This document shows, piece by piece, positions 23,782-37,200 of a stretch of DNA of 64,000 bases (the stretch's first letter is position 1; every line of letters starts with the position of its first letter). The notes beneath the pieces were generated by a model that saw only the letters and a program-made list of their open reading frames with translations, had not been told where the DNA came from and ran no database searches. The stretch covers positions 49,286,443 to 49,350,442 of the forward strand of contig CP136068.1 in the NCBI GenBank assembly GCA_032622095.1, read 5' to 3'. Both the position numbers and the translations under genes were made by a program. The stretch is from Siphonodentalium dalli (lineage: Eukaryota; Mollusca; Scaphopoda; Gadilida; Siphonodentaliidae).

Positions 23782-23994
23782 CAGTAATGCCCTATATAAT
23801 AGACTCCTTAACCACAGCAGAATTATGGGTAACTTTTCAGGAGTTAGACTGAAATATGGCTTGTTGGCATTCATCGGAAAGCTCTCACTGAGTGCTTTCC
23901 GATGAATGCCAACAAGCCATATTTCCGACTAAATCCTGAAAAGTTACCCATAATTCTGCTGTGGTTAAGGAGTCGATTATTTACGGTATTACTG
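23782..23994. mobile_element. TA fold-back MITE, family F, copy 4
   Basis: TA|CAGTAATGCCCTATATAATA ... TTACGGTATTACTG|TA, with long complementary arms meeting near 23880-23900 (GAAAGCTCTCACTGAGTGC). Confidence 0.8.
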
Positions 23995-24194
23995 TACTGC
24001 GTATCACCAGGTCCTTGTTTTAACAAATGAGTGTTGTGAGACACAACTTCCATGTCCAGGGTGAAGGGACCTGCAAAATGCAGTCCGACCATCCTACCCG
24101 GCCGAAACAAATCAACAACATTCAATGGTCAATGAAAGCACGAGAATTGAAACCTTGGTAAATATCCTTTTATCCAAATACTTTACTGGATTAA

Positions 24195-24447
24195 CCCATT
24201 CTATACTAAATGGATTCTCCCACCAAGCTAAAAAGTGTACATCGGAAAGGTCCATTATTATTTTGCAGGGATATACAGGTAATATAAGGAGATGACAGAT
24301 AATAAAAATACAGAAGAAGTCCTATTTAGATAATAAGTTAATGTTATTTGTTGAACTTATTATCTGAACACAACGTTTGTTGAACTTATTATCTGAACAT
24401 TTCCTATGGGACAGGTACTCCTCAATGATGCTTTAGTATAGAATGGG
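24195..24447 (+). mobile_element. TTAA MITE, family C, complete copy
   Basis: TTAA at 24191 and 24448; ends CCCATTCTATACTAAA and TTTAGTATAGAATGGG are inverted repeats. The interior has repeated TTGTTGAACTTATTATCTGA and no hairpin module. Confidence 0.8.
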
Positions 24448-24496
24448 TTAATTAATTGTATGAATACAGATCTCAATAAATAAAACAATATAGTGT

Positions 24497-24755
24497 TGAT
24501 AGCCTATATACATGTATACGTATTGCGGTGACAGCCTATATATATATACGTATTGTGGTAATAGCCTATATATATATGTATTGCAATGATAGCCTATATA
24601 TATATACGTATTGCGGTGACAGCCTACACACATGCATTGTGGTAATTGTGTATTGTGGTGATAGCCTATATATATGTATTGCGGTTATAGCCTATATATA
24701 TGTATTGCGGTGATAGCCTATATATACATATTATGGTGATAGCCTATACATCCAT
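24497..24755 (+). repeat. Minisatellite of 26-32 bp units, diverged
   Basis: About nine units of GATAGCCTATATATATA + TATTGCGGT type, with variable TA-run length. Just downstream of the VOPP1/WBP1-like gene. Confidence 0.8.
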
Positions 24756-24998
24756 TGCACAGGCAGGCCATATACATAAAAATACTGCATTCTTAGGCAC
24801 CTTCAACTTCATCTGAGGTGGGCATCATTAAAACTTATATTTTTGATTAATATACAATCAAAATACAATCTCCCATTTATCTATTTTTAGAAATTTAGAT
24901 AGGTTAATGTTTAAAATAATAATCTAGAATTCTTTGGAAATATAATATAAATAAAAGCTTGCCTCCATAGTTCATTTAATTGCCCGAGAACACATGTA

Positions 24999-25004
24999 TT
25001 TATT
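24999..25004 (-). promoter_or_regulatory. Candidate polyadenylation signal AATAAA
   Basis: TTTATT on the plus strand reads AATAAA on the minus strand, 127 bp past the stop codon of the VOPP1/WBP1-like gene. The distance suits a short 3' UTR, but the hexamer is common in AT-rich DNA. Confidence 0.3.
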
Positions 25005-25130
25005 TCTAATGGTCTAAATCTTTGCTCAGCCACATGGGGAAAATAACAGACAAGGTCAAATACATGAGGACAGTATGATCCCTACTTCTACATTAACAAT
25101 GACTTAGTGAACGAATGAGACATGAACGAC

Positions 25131-25265
25131 TCAGTGCCGCTTGGGATCTCGGCCCCCTGTTACCTGTGAGTAAGGTGGAGGGGGAGATAACTTGCCCTGG
25201 GGACTGTAGTAAGGCGGTGTTGTGGCTGTATTTGTTGCGACAAAATCAGAGTAACTTTCTGCATC
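25131..25265 (-). CDS. VOPP1/WBP1-like exon 5 (PPxY tail and stop)
   Basis: Acceptor TCTATTTACAG|GATGC at 25266-25267; the frame stays open for 44 codons to TGA at 25133-25131. The exon encodes a Pro/Tyr-rich tail with TPPYY and SPPPPYSQ, two PPxY WW-ligand motifs, ending in a basic DPKRH. VOPP1 also ends with a PPPPY element close to its C terminus. Phase 0 matches exon 4. Confidence 0.82.
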   Translation of the reverse strand, partial: DAESYSDFVATNTATTPPYYSPQGKLSPPPPYSQVTGGRDPKRH

Positions 25266-28200
25266 CTGTAAATAGAAGATATGTAAATAAATCATGATAT
25301 CCTATATGTATATAAATCATATCCTATATGTATATAAATCATATCCTCTATGTATATAAATCATGATATCCTATATGTATATAAATCATGATATGCTCAG
25401 CTTCATCTCAATGTGCCATTCTGATCGACGAATGGCCTTTTTTTTTCACGCTCACTGAAGTTTTGTGCCTCCATAAATCTGATATATACAGTAATGCCCT
25501 AGAAGTAATCGACTCTTTAACTACAGCAGAATTATGGGTAACTTTTCAGGATTTAGTCGGAAATATGGCTTTCCGATGAATGGCAACAAGCCATATTTCC
25601 GACTAAACCCTGAAAAGTTACCCATAATTCTGCTGTGGTTAAGGGGTCGATTACTTAGGGCATTACTGTATGAGTTCTAAGTTTTAAAAAAGGTATGGCT
25701 TCATCAAAAATCATCAGGCTTCAAACATTTTTTACCATGACCTCCATATTCTCAAATCTGAACCACTAATATCATGAAATTCTGTTGTATATTACTACAG
25801 TTATCAGATAGGAACCCAAAAACTGATATCTATGTCGACAAAGGTGCATAGCTTTGTTAATAATCATCAAACTTGATATGCACGTTCTTAAATATTCCCA
25901 TGGAATTCTGAGAAATATAGTTGAAGAAGTTATCTGGACAACAGTAAAGATGGATTGGCATTGTAAAGACAGACATGCAAATTACTGTATGATAGTCCTC
26001 AGCAAGGTTTGCGCTGCCACTTGCCAAATTTGCCAAGGGCAAAAATAATTCACATTTGGCAAAAACTATTTTCATTTGGCAAAAGTTTTGGCAAGTCACT
26101 TTTTAATTCCTCAAGAATGTTGAAAAATATTGGTCAATCAATATCATTCATTTCAGGAAACTCTTACAACATAATTATATATTAGTTGTGTTTTATAAGG
26201 TTTAGAAAAAGTTCACACCTCTATTAAGATACAGTTAATCTCATAGCATTAGTAGATAATAATAGTTGGAGAGATAACTAGTATTTAGTGTGGTGGTATT
26301 GTTTACATAGCTAATCCCCCTGTGATGTGCCCTATCAAAAGTTGTTCAAACCACGAGTGTCGAAACATAAGACTTAAGGTTGCAGAAAATTATACTATCA
26401 GGGATAGCATTTGGCAAATGCTAAAATAATTTGGAAAAAAAAAATTTCATTTGGCAAATTATTTGCCAAAAGTAAATATTGGTCCAGCGCGGACCCTGGT
26501 CCTCAGAAAAATATTTGGGAGACATTGAAAACAATGCACTTATTAAGTTTATGTCTTCAGAGTGGTTGTAGGTTTATGAATGCATTGATGCAGTGGGCGT
26601 GGCTATCTCAGTGGGTGTGGCTATTGTAAGGGAAATGTGGATGCAAAAATTAAAATATAAGGAAATGAATACTCTTGGGATCCATTTAAAAGTATGAACA
26701 CAAAACTTTTAGAGTCCATGTAATCTAAAACCTTAATTGGGATCGTAACCAATTTAACCCTTTACCCAATAGGAGGGCCCTGTGCCAATGCATTCTCTTA
26801 TATATGCGAGTCGACCATAGGTCGCCTTGCATATATAAGAGAATGCATTGGCTTAACACATTAAAAATTATAAAATTGTTAAAGAATGTAAGAAAAAATG
26901 TTAAAAAAGATTTTTTTTTAGGCCAATGCATTCTCTTATATATGGGAGGCGACCTATGGTCGACTCGCATATATAAGAGAATGCATTGGCACAGGGCATA
27001 ACTATAACCATCACAATGTGGTCAATGAGCCGGTTCCAATGATATCCATATGTGTATGGTTTTATTGAGACAGACCAAAGATATTTTAGGCTGTTGAAGC
27101 TTTATTTGGCCGGTTTTGGCCGGTTTGTTGGGTAAAGGGTTAATGTGAGAAAATTTTCTCAGTGACCAAATAAAAGCAGCTGAATCATGCCAAAATTTAT
27201 TATGTGTTTGAGGTTAGTGTATTTATTATGTGTTTGAGGTTAGTGTATTTATTATGTGTTTGAGGTTAGTGTATTTATTATGTGTTTGAGGTTAGTGTAT
27301 TTATTATGTGTTTATGGTTAGTGTATTTATTATGTGTTTGAGGTTAGTGTATTTATTATGTGTTTGAGGTTAGTGTATTTATTATGTGTTTGAGGTTAGT
27401 GTATTTATTATGTGTTTGAGGTTAGTGTATTTATTATGTGTTTGAGGTTAGTGTATTTATTATGTGTTTGAGGTTAGTGTATTTATTATGTGTTTGAGGT
27501 TAGTGTATTTATTATGTGTTTGAGGTTAGTGTATTTATTATGTGTTTGAGGTTAGTGTATTTATTATGTGTTTGAGGTTAGTGTATTTATTATGTGTTTG
27601 AGGTTAGTGTATTTATTATGTGTTTGAGGTTAGTGTATTTATTATGTGTTTATGGTTAGTGTATTTATTATGTGTTTGAGGTTAGTGTATTTATTATGTG
27701 TTTGAGGTTAGTGTATTTATTATGTGTTTGAGGTTAGTGTATTTATTATGTGTTTGAGGTTAGTGTATTTATTATGTGTTTGAGGTTAGTGTATTTATTA
27801 TGTGTTTGAGGTTAGTGTATTTATTATGTGTTTGAGGTTAGTGTATTTATTATGTGTTTGAGGTTAGTGTATTTATTATGTGTTTGAGGTTAGTGTATTT
27901 ATTATGTGTTTGAGGTTAGTGTATTTATTATGTGTTTGAGGTTAGTGTATTTATTATGTATTTGAGGTTAGTGTATTTATTATGTGTTTATGGTTAGTGT
28001 ATTTATTATGTGTTTGAGGTTAGTGTATTTATTATGTGTTTGAGGTTAGTGTATTTATTATGTGTTTGAGGTTAGTGTATTTATTATGTGTTTGAGGTTA
28101 GTGTATTTATTATGTGTTTGAGGTTAGTGTATTTATTATGTGTTTGAGGTTAGTGTATTTAGAATCTTAACTGTATTTAATCATTTCAAATGCATTGAAA

Positions 28201-31200
28201 TAGATTCGGTAAACCGTTAAATTGTGTTGTTGGTCACTTTCTTTTTAACATAAAAGATGTGGGTCGACCTGGGTCGATGGAAATATAAAATAACTTTTGT
28301 CTCATATTATTTCATAGCTGGTGTTTGAGTGTTACTCAGTAATATATAAGGCCATTTAAACAAAATAGTTGTTTCTCAGGGAAAGCCTAATCCCTGAAAA
28401 GCATATATGTGACCTGCCATAAATACTATTAAGTATATATACTCTCAGGTGCCTAACAAGGCAATGCCAAGCGTGGGCCAATGCCCCCGACTGTACACTC
28501 AATATTGGCAATATATAGAGTGAAAATGAAGTAATAGTTGGGCATATCTCTCAGTTTAACAGCGGGTAATAACTCTGGCAAAGGGCCATAACTCTTGAAA
28601 AAAAGTGCAGCCAAAATCTGCACTATGAACGACGGACAAAGGTCTCCACTATATACCCCCGAATCCTCAATTCACAAATGTCCAAGTCAAACACAGGTAA
28701 AAAATATTGGACGAAACTGTAGTATGTAGGTATCCTTTCCACTGACATGTGCTATCACCATGCCAATGGAAAACAAAATCTGATAATTAACACCTGAGTT
28801 ACAAGCTGATATGTTCTTTCGGACACAAAATTCACAAATTTCCAAGTCCAACAAGGGCTGTAACTCTGGTCAAAATTAATGGACGAAACCATGTATTATG
28901 TGGATATCCTATCCCCACAACATGTGCTATCACCACACCAAAGGACACTGAAATCCAATAGTAAAGACATCCACAGCATGTTTGTTATTGATGTATTGAT
29001 GCTTTATCCAGCAAAGGGCCATAACTGGGGGGAAAAGTACAAAAAAAAACTGAACTATGTGGAGATCATTTCCAAATTCTGGTCTACTGGCATACAAAAA
29101 GGACATCCAAATTGGATTATTGATGCTTGAGCTGTGTTGTGAAACGTTTGTTATGGACGAACGGATGGATGGACGAACGGACTGAATGACAGACAGAGGT
29201 CTCCACTATATACCTTCGAATCCTCCTTTGGAGGATCGGGGGCATAATAAAAGTGTCAGGGTGATTATTAATTTTGGAGAAAATACCCAACGATCACTAC
29301 TATTATTTGGCATTGAGACATAGAGTGAAATTATTATACCACGATTATTAACACTGCCCATCCCAACCCATCTGACATAAGTCTTCATGGCAAAAGCTGA
29401 CATCATGCAAGATGCACCATGGTTTTATATCTATTAAAATATAAATCACCATCTAACAAGTCATCATTATTTTTTGTAGAAATTCATGTATACATAATGT
29501 ATTACATATAAATACCATAACGTTTGTGCTTGTGATCAGTTAGAGAGTGAGGTTAGATCAAAACATATGGATCAAGTTTACTTGCCTTAACCCTTTACCC
29601 AACAGAAGGGCATTGTGCCAATGCATTCTCTTATATATGCGAGTCGACCATAGGTCGCCTCGCATATATAAGAGAATGCATTGGCTTAACACATTAAAAA
29701 TTATAAAATTGTTAAAGAATGTAAGAAAAAATGGTAAAAAGTGTTAAAAAAAGATTTTTTTTAGGCCAATGCATTCTCTTATATATGCGAGGCGACCTAT
29801 GGTCGACTCGCATATATAAGAGAATGCATTGGCACAGGGCATAACTGTAACCATCACAATGTGGTCAAGGAGCCGATTCCAATGATATCCATATTTGTAT
29901 GGTTCTATTGAGACAGACCGAAGATATTTTAGGCTGTTGAAGCTTTATTTGGCCGGTTTTGGCCGGTTTGTTGGGTAAAGGGTTAATGAGTGATATTGTA
30001 TCCACACAACATGTATTATAAATCTGTGGGTTTTAAATTAAGGGTAAATCTAATGAACATCAGTCCTGATTCAGTACATTGCTCATGTTTAGTGCAGCCC
30101 TCGAAAATAGCTTCAGCAAAAGGCAATGCCGTAGAACAAGCCGTAGAAGCCAATTTAGAATTTCATGCAATTCTAAAGTAATGCCACAGAAGAAAAATGT
30201 TATTTTCAAGGGCTGTTTAGTGGGACTAAAATAAATATGTTATATATAAATAAAAATCACAAAAATAATTTGAAATAAATAATATATACAGTAATGCCCT
30301 ATATAATAGACTCCTTAACCACAGCAGAATTATGGGTAATTTTTCAGGATTTAGTCGGAAATATGGCTTGTTGCCATTCATCGGAAAGCCCTCAATGCGA
30401 TATGCACACATTAAATTTGGGTATCTACAGTAATGCCCTAAGTAATCGACTCCTTAACCACAGCAGAATTCAGTGAGAGCTTTCCGATGAATGGCTTGTT
30501 CCAACTAAATCCTGAAAAGTTACCCATAATTCTGCTGTGGTTAAGGAGTCGATTATATAGGGCATTACTGTACTTAGAAAAAAATATTTCCTGAGAAATT
30601 ACCGTAACTATTTTGTTTATCTGGCTTAAACGTAGCTATGCATTCTCATCAGTTTTCATGTTTATCTTTAGCACAACGTTTACTGACTTGAATTTGGGGG
30701 AATCTGGAAATGTCACGATATGGTTGATATCTGAAAACTTACCCCAGGAATGTCAATAACAGCATTACTTAAGGGACTGTAAACTGGAGATCCACCAAAG
30801 ATTATGATTGGCCTAGAATATCTATACCGCCATAAACAGCCACAAGCAGACAACATCATCATAAAGAAACAGATACCCAACCTGAAATTAAAACAGTAAA
30901 GCAGCTTAAACCACAAGCTGACAACATAATCAAAAGCAAAAGGTACCGTTTGAAATGATAACATTAAAGTGACTCACAACACACGCTCACAATATATGGC
31001 TAATTCATTTTAAACTTCATGAAAATTTCAAAATACACTGCTGACCTTGATAATTTTGTTTTTGCTCGATAACGATATGATAATTAAAAATATATCGAGT
31101 TCCCCATATTAAAGTATATCTAATGTCAACATGAAATCTAGTCAAAGTCTACCTGTACGTAAACCATCTAAGATATACTATCCCAATATCTTAGCTGGTT

Positions 31201-34200
31201 TACGTACGAGCAGACTTGGAGTACATGATATCATGTCTACATGTATATCAGCTATAATAAAAGTATATCTCATGTCAACATGAAATAGTATCCATAACAA
31301 CTATAATGAAAGTGTCAATGACACTGTAGCTCAACTTGGAAAGGGAATAATAATAATTTAATGTATTACAGGCAATGGAGCGATTAGGAATGTGGAAAGT
31401 TGAATGTCTATTACTAGTTTATAGACATGAAGAGAAAAGTAAAATCCAAGATGGCTGCTGGTGGCCATGTTTTCGGCTGAATGACCCCAAAATGAATCGT
31501 TCCCATCTACATGTCATCGTTAACATCCATGACAAATTTTATGATGATCAGACGAACAGTACGACCTGTGGCCCGTGCTAATGGATTAAATTTTGAAATC
31601 CAAGATAGCCGCTGGTGGCCATGTTTTTTGTCCGAATGACCCCAAAATGACTCGTTCCCATTTACATTCCAATTTCAACAGCCATGACAAATTTTATGAT
31701 GATCAGACTAAAGGTACGACCTGTAGCCCGTGCTAAAGGATTTAGTCATACAAAGAGTAAAATCCAAGATGGCTGCTGGCAGCCATGTTTTTCGGCCAAA
31801 TGACCCCAAAATGAGTCGTTCCAATCTGCATGTCAATGTTAACATCCGTGACAAATTTGATGATGATCAGACTAAAGGTACGACCTGTAGCCCGTGCTAA
31901 AGAATTTAGTCATACAAAGAGTAAAATCCAAGATGGCTGCTGGCCGCCATGTTTTTTGGCCGAATGACCCCAAAATTACTCGTTCCCATCTAAATGTCAA
32001 TATTAACATTCATGACAAATTTCATGATGATAAGACGAACAGTACGACCTGCGGCCCGTGCTAATGGATTGAATTTTGCAATCCAAGATGGCCGCTGGCG
32101 GCCATTGTTTTTTGTCCGAATGACCCCAAAATGACTCGTTCCCATCTACATTCCAATTTCAACAGCCATGACAAATTTTATGTTGATCGGATTAAAGGTA
32201 CGACCTGTAGCCCGTGCTAAAGGATTTAGTCATACAAAGAGTAAAATCCAAGAAGGCTGCTGGCGGCCATGTTTTTTGACCGAATGACCCCAAAATGACT
32301 CGTTCCCATCTACATCTCATTATTAACATTCATGACAAATTTTATGATGATCAGACTAAAGGTATGACCTGTAGCCCGTGCTAAAGGATTTAGTCATACA
32401 AAGAGTAAAATCCAAGATGGCTGCTGGCAGCCATGTTTTTCGGCCAAATGACCCCAAAATGAGTCGTTCCAATCTGAATGTCAATGTTAACATCCATGAC
32501 AAATTTGATGATGATCAGACTAAAGGTACGACCTGTAGCCCGTGCTAAAGAATTTAGTCATACAAAGAGTAAAATCCAAGATGGCTGCTGGCCGCCATGT
32601 TTTTTGGCCGAATGACCCCAAAATTACTCGTTCCCATCTAAATGTCAATATTAACATTCATGACAAATTTCATGATGATCAGACGAACAGTACGACCTGC
32701 GGCCCGTGCTAATGGATTGAATTTCGCAATCCAAGATGGCCGCTGGCGGCCATTGTTTTTTGTCCGAATGACCCCAAAATGACTCGTTCCCATCTACATT
32801 CCAATTTCAACAGCCATGACAAATTTTATGATGATCGGATTAAAGGTACGACCTGTAGCCCGTGCTAAAGGATTTAGTCATACAAAGAGTAAAATCAAAG
32901 ATGCCTGCTGGCGGCCATGTTTTTTGACCGAATGACCCAAAAATAACTCGTTCCCATCTACATGTCACTATTAACATTCATGACAAATTTTATGATGATC
33001 AGACTAAAGGTACGACCTGTAGCCCGTGCTAAAGGATTTAGTCATACAAAGAGTAAAATCCAAGATGGCTGCTGGCGGCCATGTTTTTGGGACAAATGAC
33101 CCCAAAATTACTCGTTCCCATCTACATGTCAATATTAACATCCATGACAAATTTGATGATGATCAGACTAAAGGTACGACCTGTAGCCCGTGCTATAGAA
33201 TTTAGTCATACAAAGAGTAAAATCCAAGATGGCTGCTGGCCGCCATGTTTTTTGGCCGAATGACCCCAAAATTACTCGTTCCCATCTACATGTCAATATT
33301 AACATCCATGACAAATTTCATGATGATCAGACGAACAGTACGACCTGTGGCCCGTGCTAATGGATTGAATTTTGAAATCCAAGATGTCCACTGGCGGCCA
33401 TGTTTTTTGTCCGAATGACCCCAAAATGACTCGTTCCCATCTACATTCCAATTTCAACAGCCATGACAAATTTTATGATGATCGGACTAAAGGTACGACC
33501 TGTAGCCCGTGCTCAAGGATTTAGTCATACAAAGAGTGAAATCAAAGATGCCTGCTGGCGGCCATGTTTTTTGGCCGAATGACCTCAAAATGACTCGTTC
33601 CCATCTACATGTCATTATTAACATTCTTGACAAATTTTATGATGATCAGACTAAAAGTACGACCTGTAGCCCGTGCTAAAGAATTTAGTCATACAAAGAG
33701 TAAAATCCAAGATGGCTGCTGGCGGCCATGTTTTTGGGCCAAATGACCCCAAAATGACTCGTTCCCATCTACATTCCAATTTCAACAGCCATGACAAATT
33801 TTATGATGATCGGATTAAAGGTACGACCTGTAGCCCGTGCTAAAGGATTTAGTCATACAAAGAGTAAAATCCAAGAAGGCTGCTGGCGGCCATGTTTTTT
33901 GACCGAATGACCCCAAAATGACTCGTTCCCATCTACATCTCATTATTAACATTCTTGACAAATTTTATGATGATCAGACTAAAGGTATGACCTGTAGCCC
34001 GTGCTAAAGGATTTAGTCATACAAAGAGTAAAATCCAAGATGGCTGCTGGCAGCCATGTTTTTCGGCCAAATGACCCCAAAATGAGTCGTTCCAATCTGA
34101 ATGTCAATGTTAACATCCATGACAAATTTGATGATGATCAGACTAAAGGTACGACCTGTAGCCCGTGCTAAAGAATTTAGTCATACAAAGAGTAAAATCC

Positions 34201-37200
34201 AAGATGGCTGCTGGCCGCCATGTTTTTTGGCCGAATGACCCCAAAATTACTCGTTCCCATCTAAATGTCAATATTAACATTCATGACAAATTTCATGATG
34301 ATCAGACGAACAGTACGACCTGCGGCCCGTGCTAATGGATTGAATTTTGCAATCCAAGATGGCCGCTGGCGGCCATTGTTTTTTGTCCGAATGACCCCAA
34401 AATGACTCGTTCCCATCTACATTCCAATTTCAACAGCCATGACAAATATTATGATGATCGGATTAAAGGTACGACCTGTAGCCCGTGCTAAAGGATTTAG
34501 TCATACAAAGAGTAAAATCAAAGATGCCTGCTGGCGGCCATGTTTTTTGACCGAATGACCCAAAAATAACTCGTTCCCATCTACATGTCATTATTAACAT
34601 TCATGACAAATTTTATGATGATCAGACTAAAGGTACGACCTGTAGCCCGTGCTAAAGGATTTAGTCATACAAAGAGTAAAATCCAAGATGGCTGCTGGCG
34701 GCCATGTTTTTGGGACAAATGACCCCAAAATTACTCGTTCCCATCTACATGTCAATATTAACATCCATGACAAATTTGATGATGATCAGACTAAAGGTAC
34801 GACCTGTAGCCCGTGCTATAGAATTTAGTCATACAAAGAGTAAAATCCAAGATGACTGCTGGCCGCCATGTTTTTTGGCCGAATGACCCCAAAATTACTC
34901 GTTCCCATCTACATGTCAATATTAACATCCATGACAAATTTCATGATGATCAGACGAACAGTACGACCTGTGGCCCGTGCTAATGGATTGAATTTTGAAA
35001 TCCAAGATGTCCACTGGCGGCCATGTTTTTTGGCCGAATGACCTCAAAATGACTCGTTCCCATCTACATGTCATTATTAACATTCTTGACAAATTTTATG
35101 ATGATCAGACTAAAAGTACGACCTGTAGCCCGTGCTAAAGAATTTAGTCATACAAAGAGTAAAATCCAAGATGGCTGCTGGCGGCCATGTTTTTGGGCCA
35201 AATGACCCCAAAATTACTTGTTCCCATCTACATATCAATATTAACATCCATGACAAATTTCATGACGATCAGACAAACAGTACGCCCTGTAGCCCGTGCT
35301 AATGGATTGAATTTTGAAATGCAAGATGGCCACTGGCGGCCATGTTTTTTTACCGAATGACCCCAAAATTAATCATTCTGGTCTAAATGTTGATGTCAAC
35401 AGCTATGACAAATTTCATAATGATCCGACCAAAGGTACGACCTGTAGACTGCATTGTTGACGCCTTACGTACACACGGACGACGGACGACAAAGCCATGG
35501 CAATAGCTCAAACTTTACAAAGTAAAGTTGAGCTAATAAAAGGAATATAACTGCCGAATTGCAAGAATTTTTAAATATCCTAACTGCGCATTGGTTCATG
35601 TAAGTGCATTGGTCTCTCACGCATGGGAGAGAGTGAAAGTGAAATATCCTATCTGCGCATTGGTTCATGTAAGTGCATTGGTCTCTCGCAGACAGGAGAG
35701 AGTAAAAGTGAAATATCCTGACCGCACATTGGTTCATGTAAGTGTATTGGCCTCTCACACACGGGAGAGAGTGAAAGTGAAATATACTGACCGCACATAG
35801 GTTCATGTAAGTATATTGACCTCTCACACGCGGGAGAGAGTGAAAGTGAAATATTTATATCACACTGAGTGCGCAAACGATAATTATTGAACTTTGATTT
35901 TTTTCGACAATCTATTTTAATATGAGGGTACAATAAAATCGCAGAAGAAACCGAGGTTGTATAAATTGAGAGTACATACCAGAAATACCAGAGTTCCCAA
36001 ACTTTGTATGAGGAGCAACATATATTAACCCCACAGCAGTATTCATCTTCCTCATGGCACCTAAAACAAAATAAACAGAAGGCGGTTACTACGGTAATGC
36101 TGTATCTTAAAGCAAAATAAACAAGTAGTTGCCAATGGCAGTATCCCCCCTCCCCTGCCTAGGTGGGCAAAGTTTGGGATGGACGTTTTCAAAATAAGAT
36201 AAAAAATAATTGTTAATATATTGCCCCCACATCAGATTGTACGAGGAATGTTATGTTCAAATCACAATGTACCCCATCAACCTTGACAATGGGGTTGAAG
36301 AGAACATGCGCGAAACATCGGAACATGAAACATCGGGTGGTAGATGAATAACCTTTACACTGAGTTTTGACATTTGAAGCATTACATTGCTCTAGCACGC
36401 CATGTTTGAAGTCACATGGCATCCGATCTATACATGTAGGTTGGCTACCTGATTGGTGTGAATTAACAAGCCTTTTTTTTGTAGAATGAGGTTCTCAGAG
36501 GGTGAGTTTAATGACGCAATCCAGCATGGCAGGCTAGAATCACTAAATTCACCCTCTGAGAAACTCATTCTGCTGAGGCCTCAACAGCTATGGGAGACCT
36601 AGGATCAGATTGAAGTTCCCCAGTTGAAGTTGGCGATTTTTCTCCCATTAGTCACCTATAGAAATAGAATATAGGGATCCATATAGAAAATGAACAGAAT
36701 GGAAAAAGTAACTAAAAACATTTTTAATTTGAGACAATAGATACTTCCCAGAAGATGAGTCCTATAAAGCAGAAATTGGAATGAGGTCCCCAGAGGGTGA
36801 ATTTAGTGATGCTTGCCCATTGTATTGGATAGCTTCACTAAATTCACCCTCTGGGAACCTCATTCTGCAAATGACAGACACAACATATATATGTGAGGAT
36901 ATGTTGAATACCACACTAAACCTGAGGTTTTAGGACCGTTCTTGTGGGGACAAAATCATTATACGATCCCCGTTTATAACAGACATTTGATACCCGGATG
37001 TCTCTTTTTGAACCCCTCGGCTCCGACGCGGGAGTTCAAATTGACATCCAGCAGTCAAATCCCCATGTACCTCCAATGTTGCCAGTGATAACTTATAATG
37101 TTACAATCACTAACCTGTCATGATCACAGTAGTAGCAATAGACCTGAAAAAATAACAGAAATTGAATTATAGAATATAAACGGTAATAAAGAGAATATAA

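Noticed and set aside
24448-24713. Tyr/Ile-rich frames on both strands
   Set aside because: Translations of the TATATA-rich minisatellite.
27196-28160. CRISPR-like regular repeats
   Set aside because: Head-to-tail 26-bp units with no unique spacers, in a eukaryotic intron; this is a minisatellite.
33081-33263. Open frame of 60 codons, repeated almost unchanged at 34704-34886
   Set aside because: Both are slices of the 160-bp satellite units 1623 bp apart; the match reflects block duplication, not coding selection.
35465-35933. Overlapping open frames on both strands with internal peptide repeats
   Set aside because: Produced by the 69-bp tandem repeat, whose period is a multiple of three.
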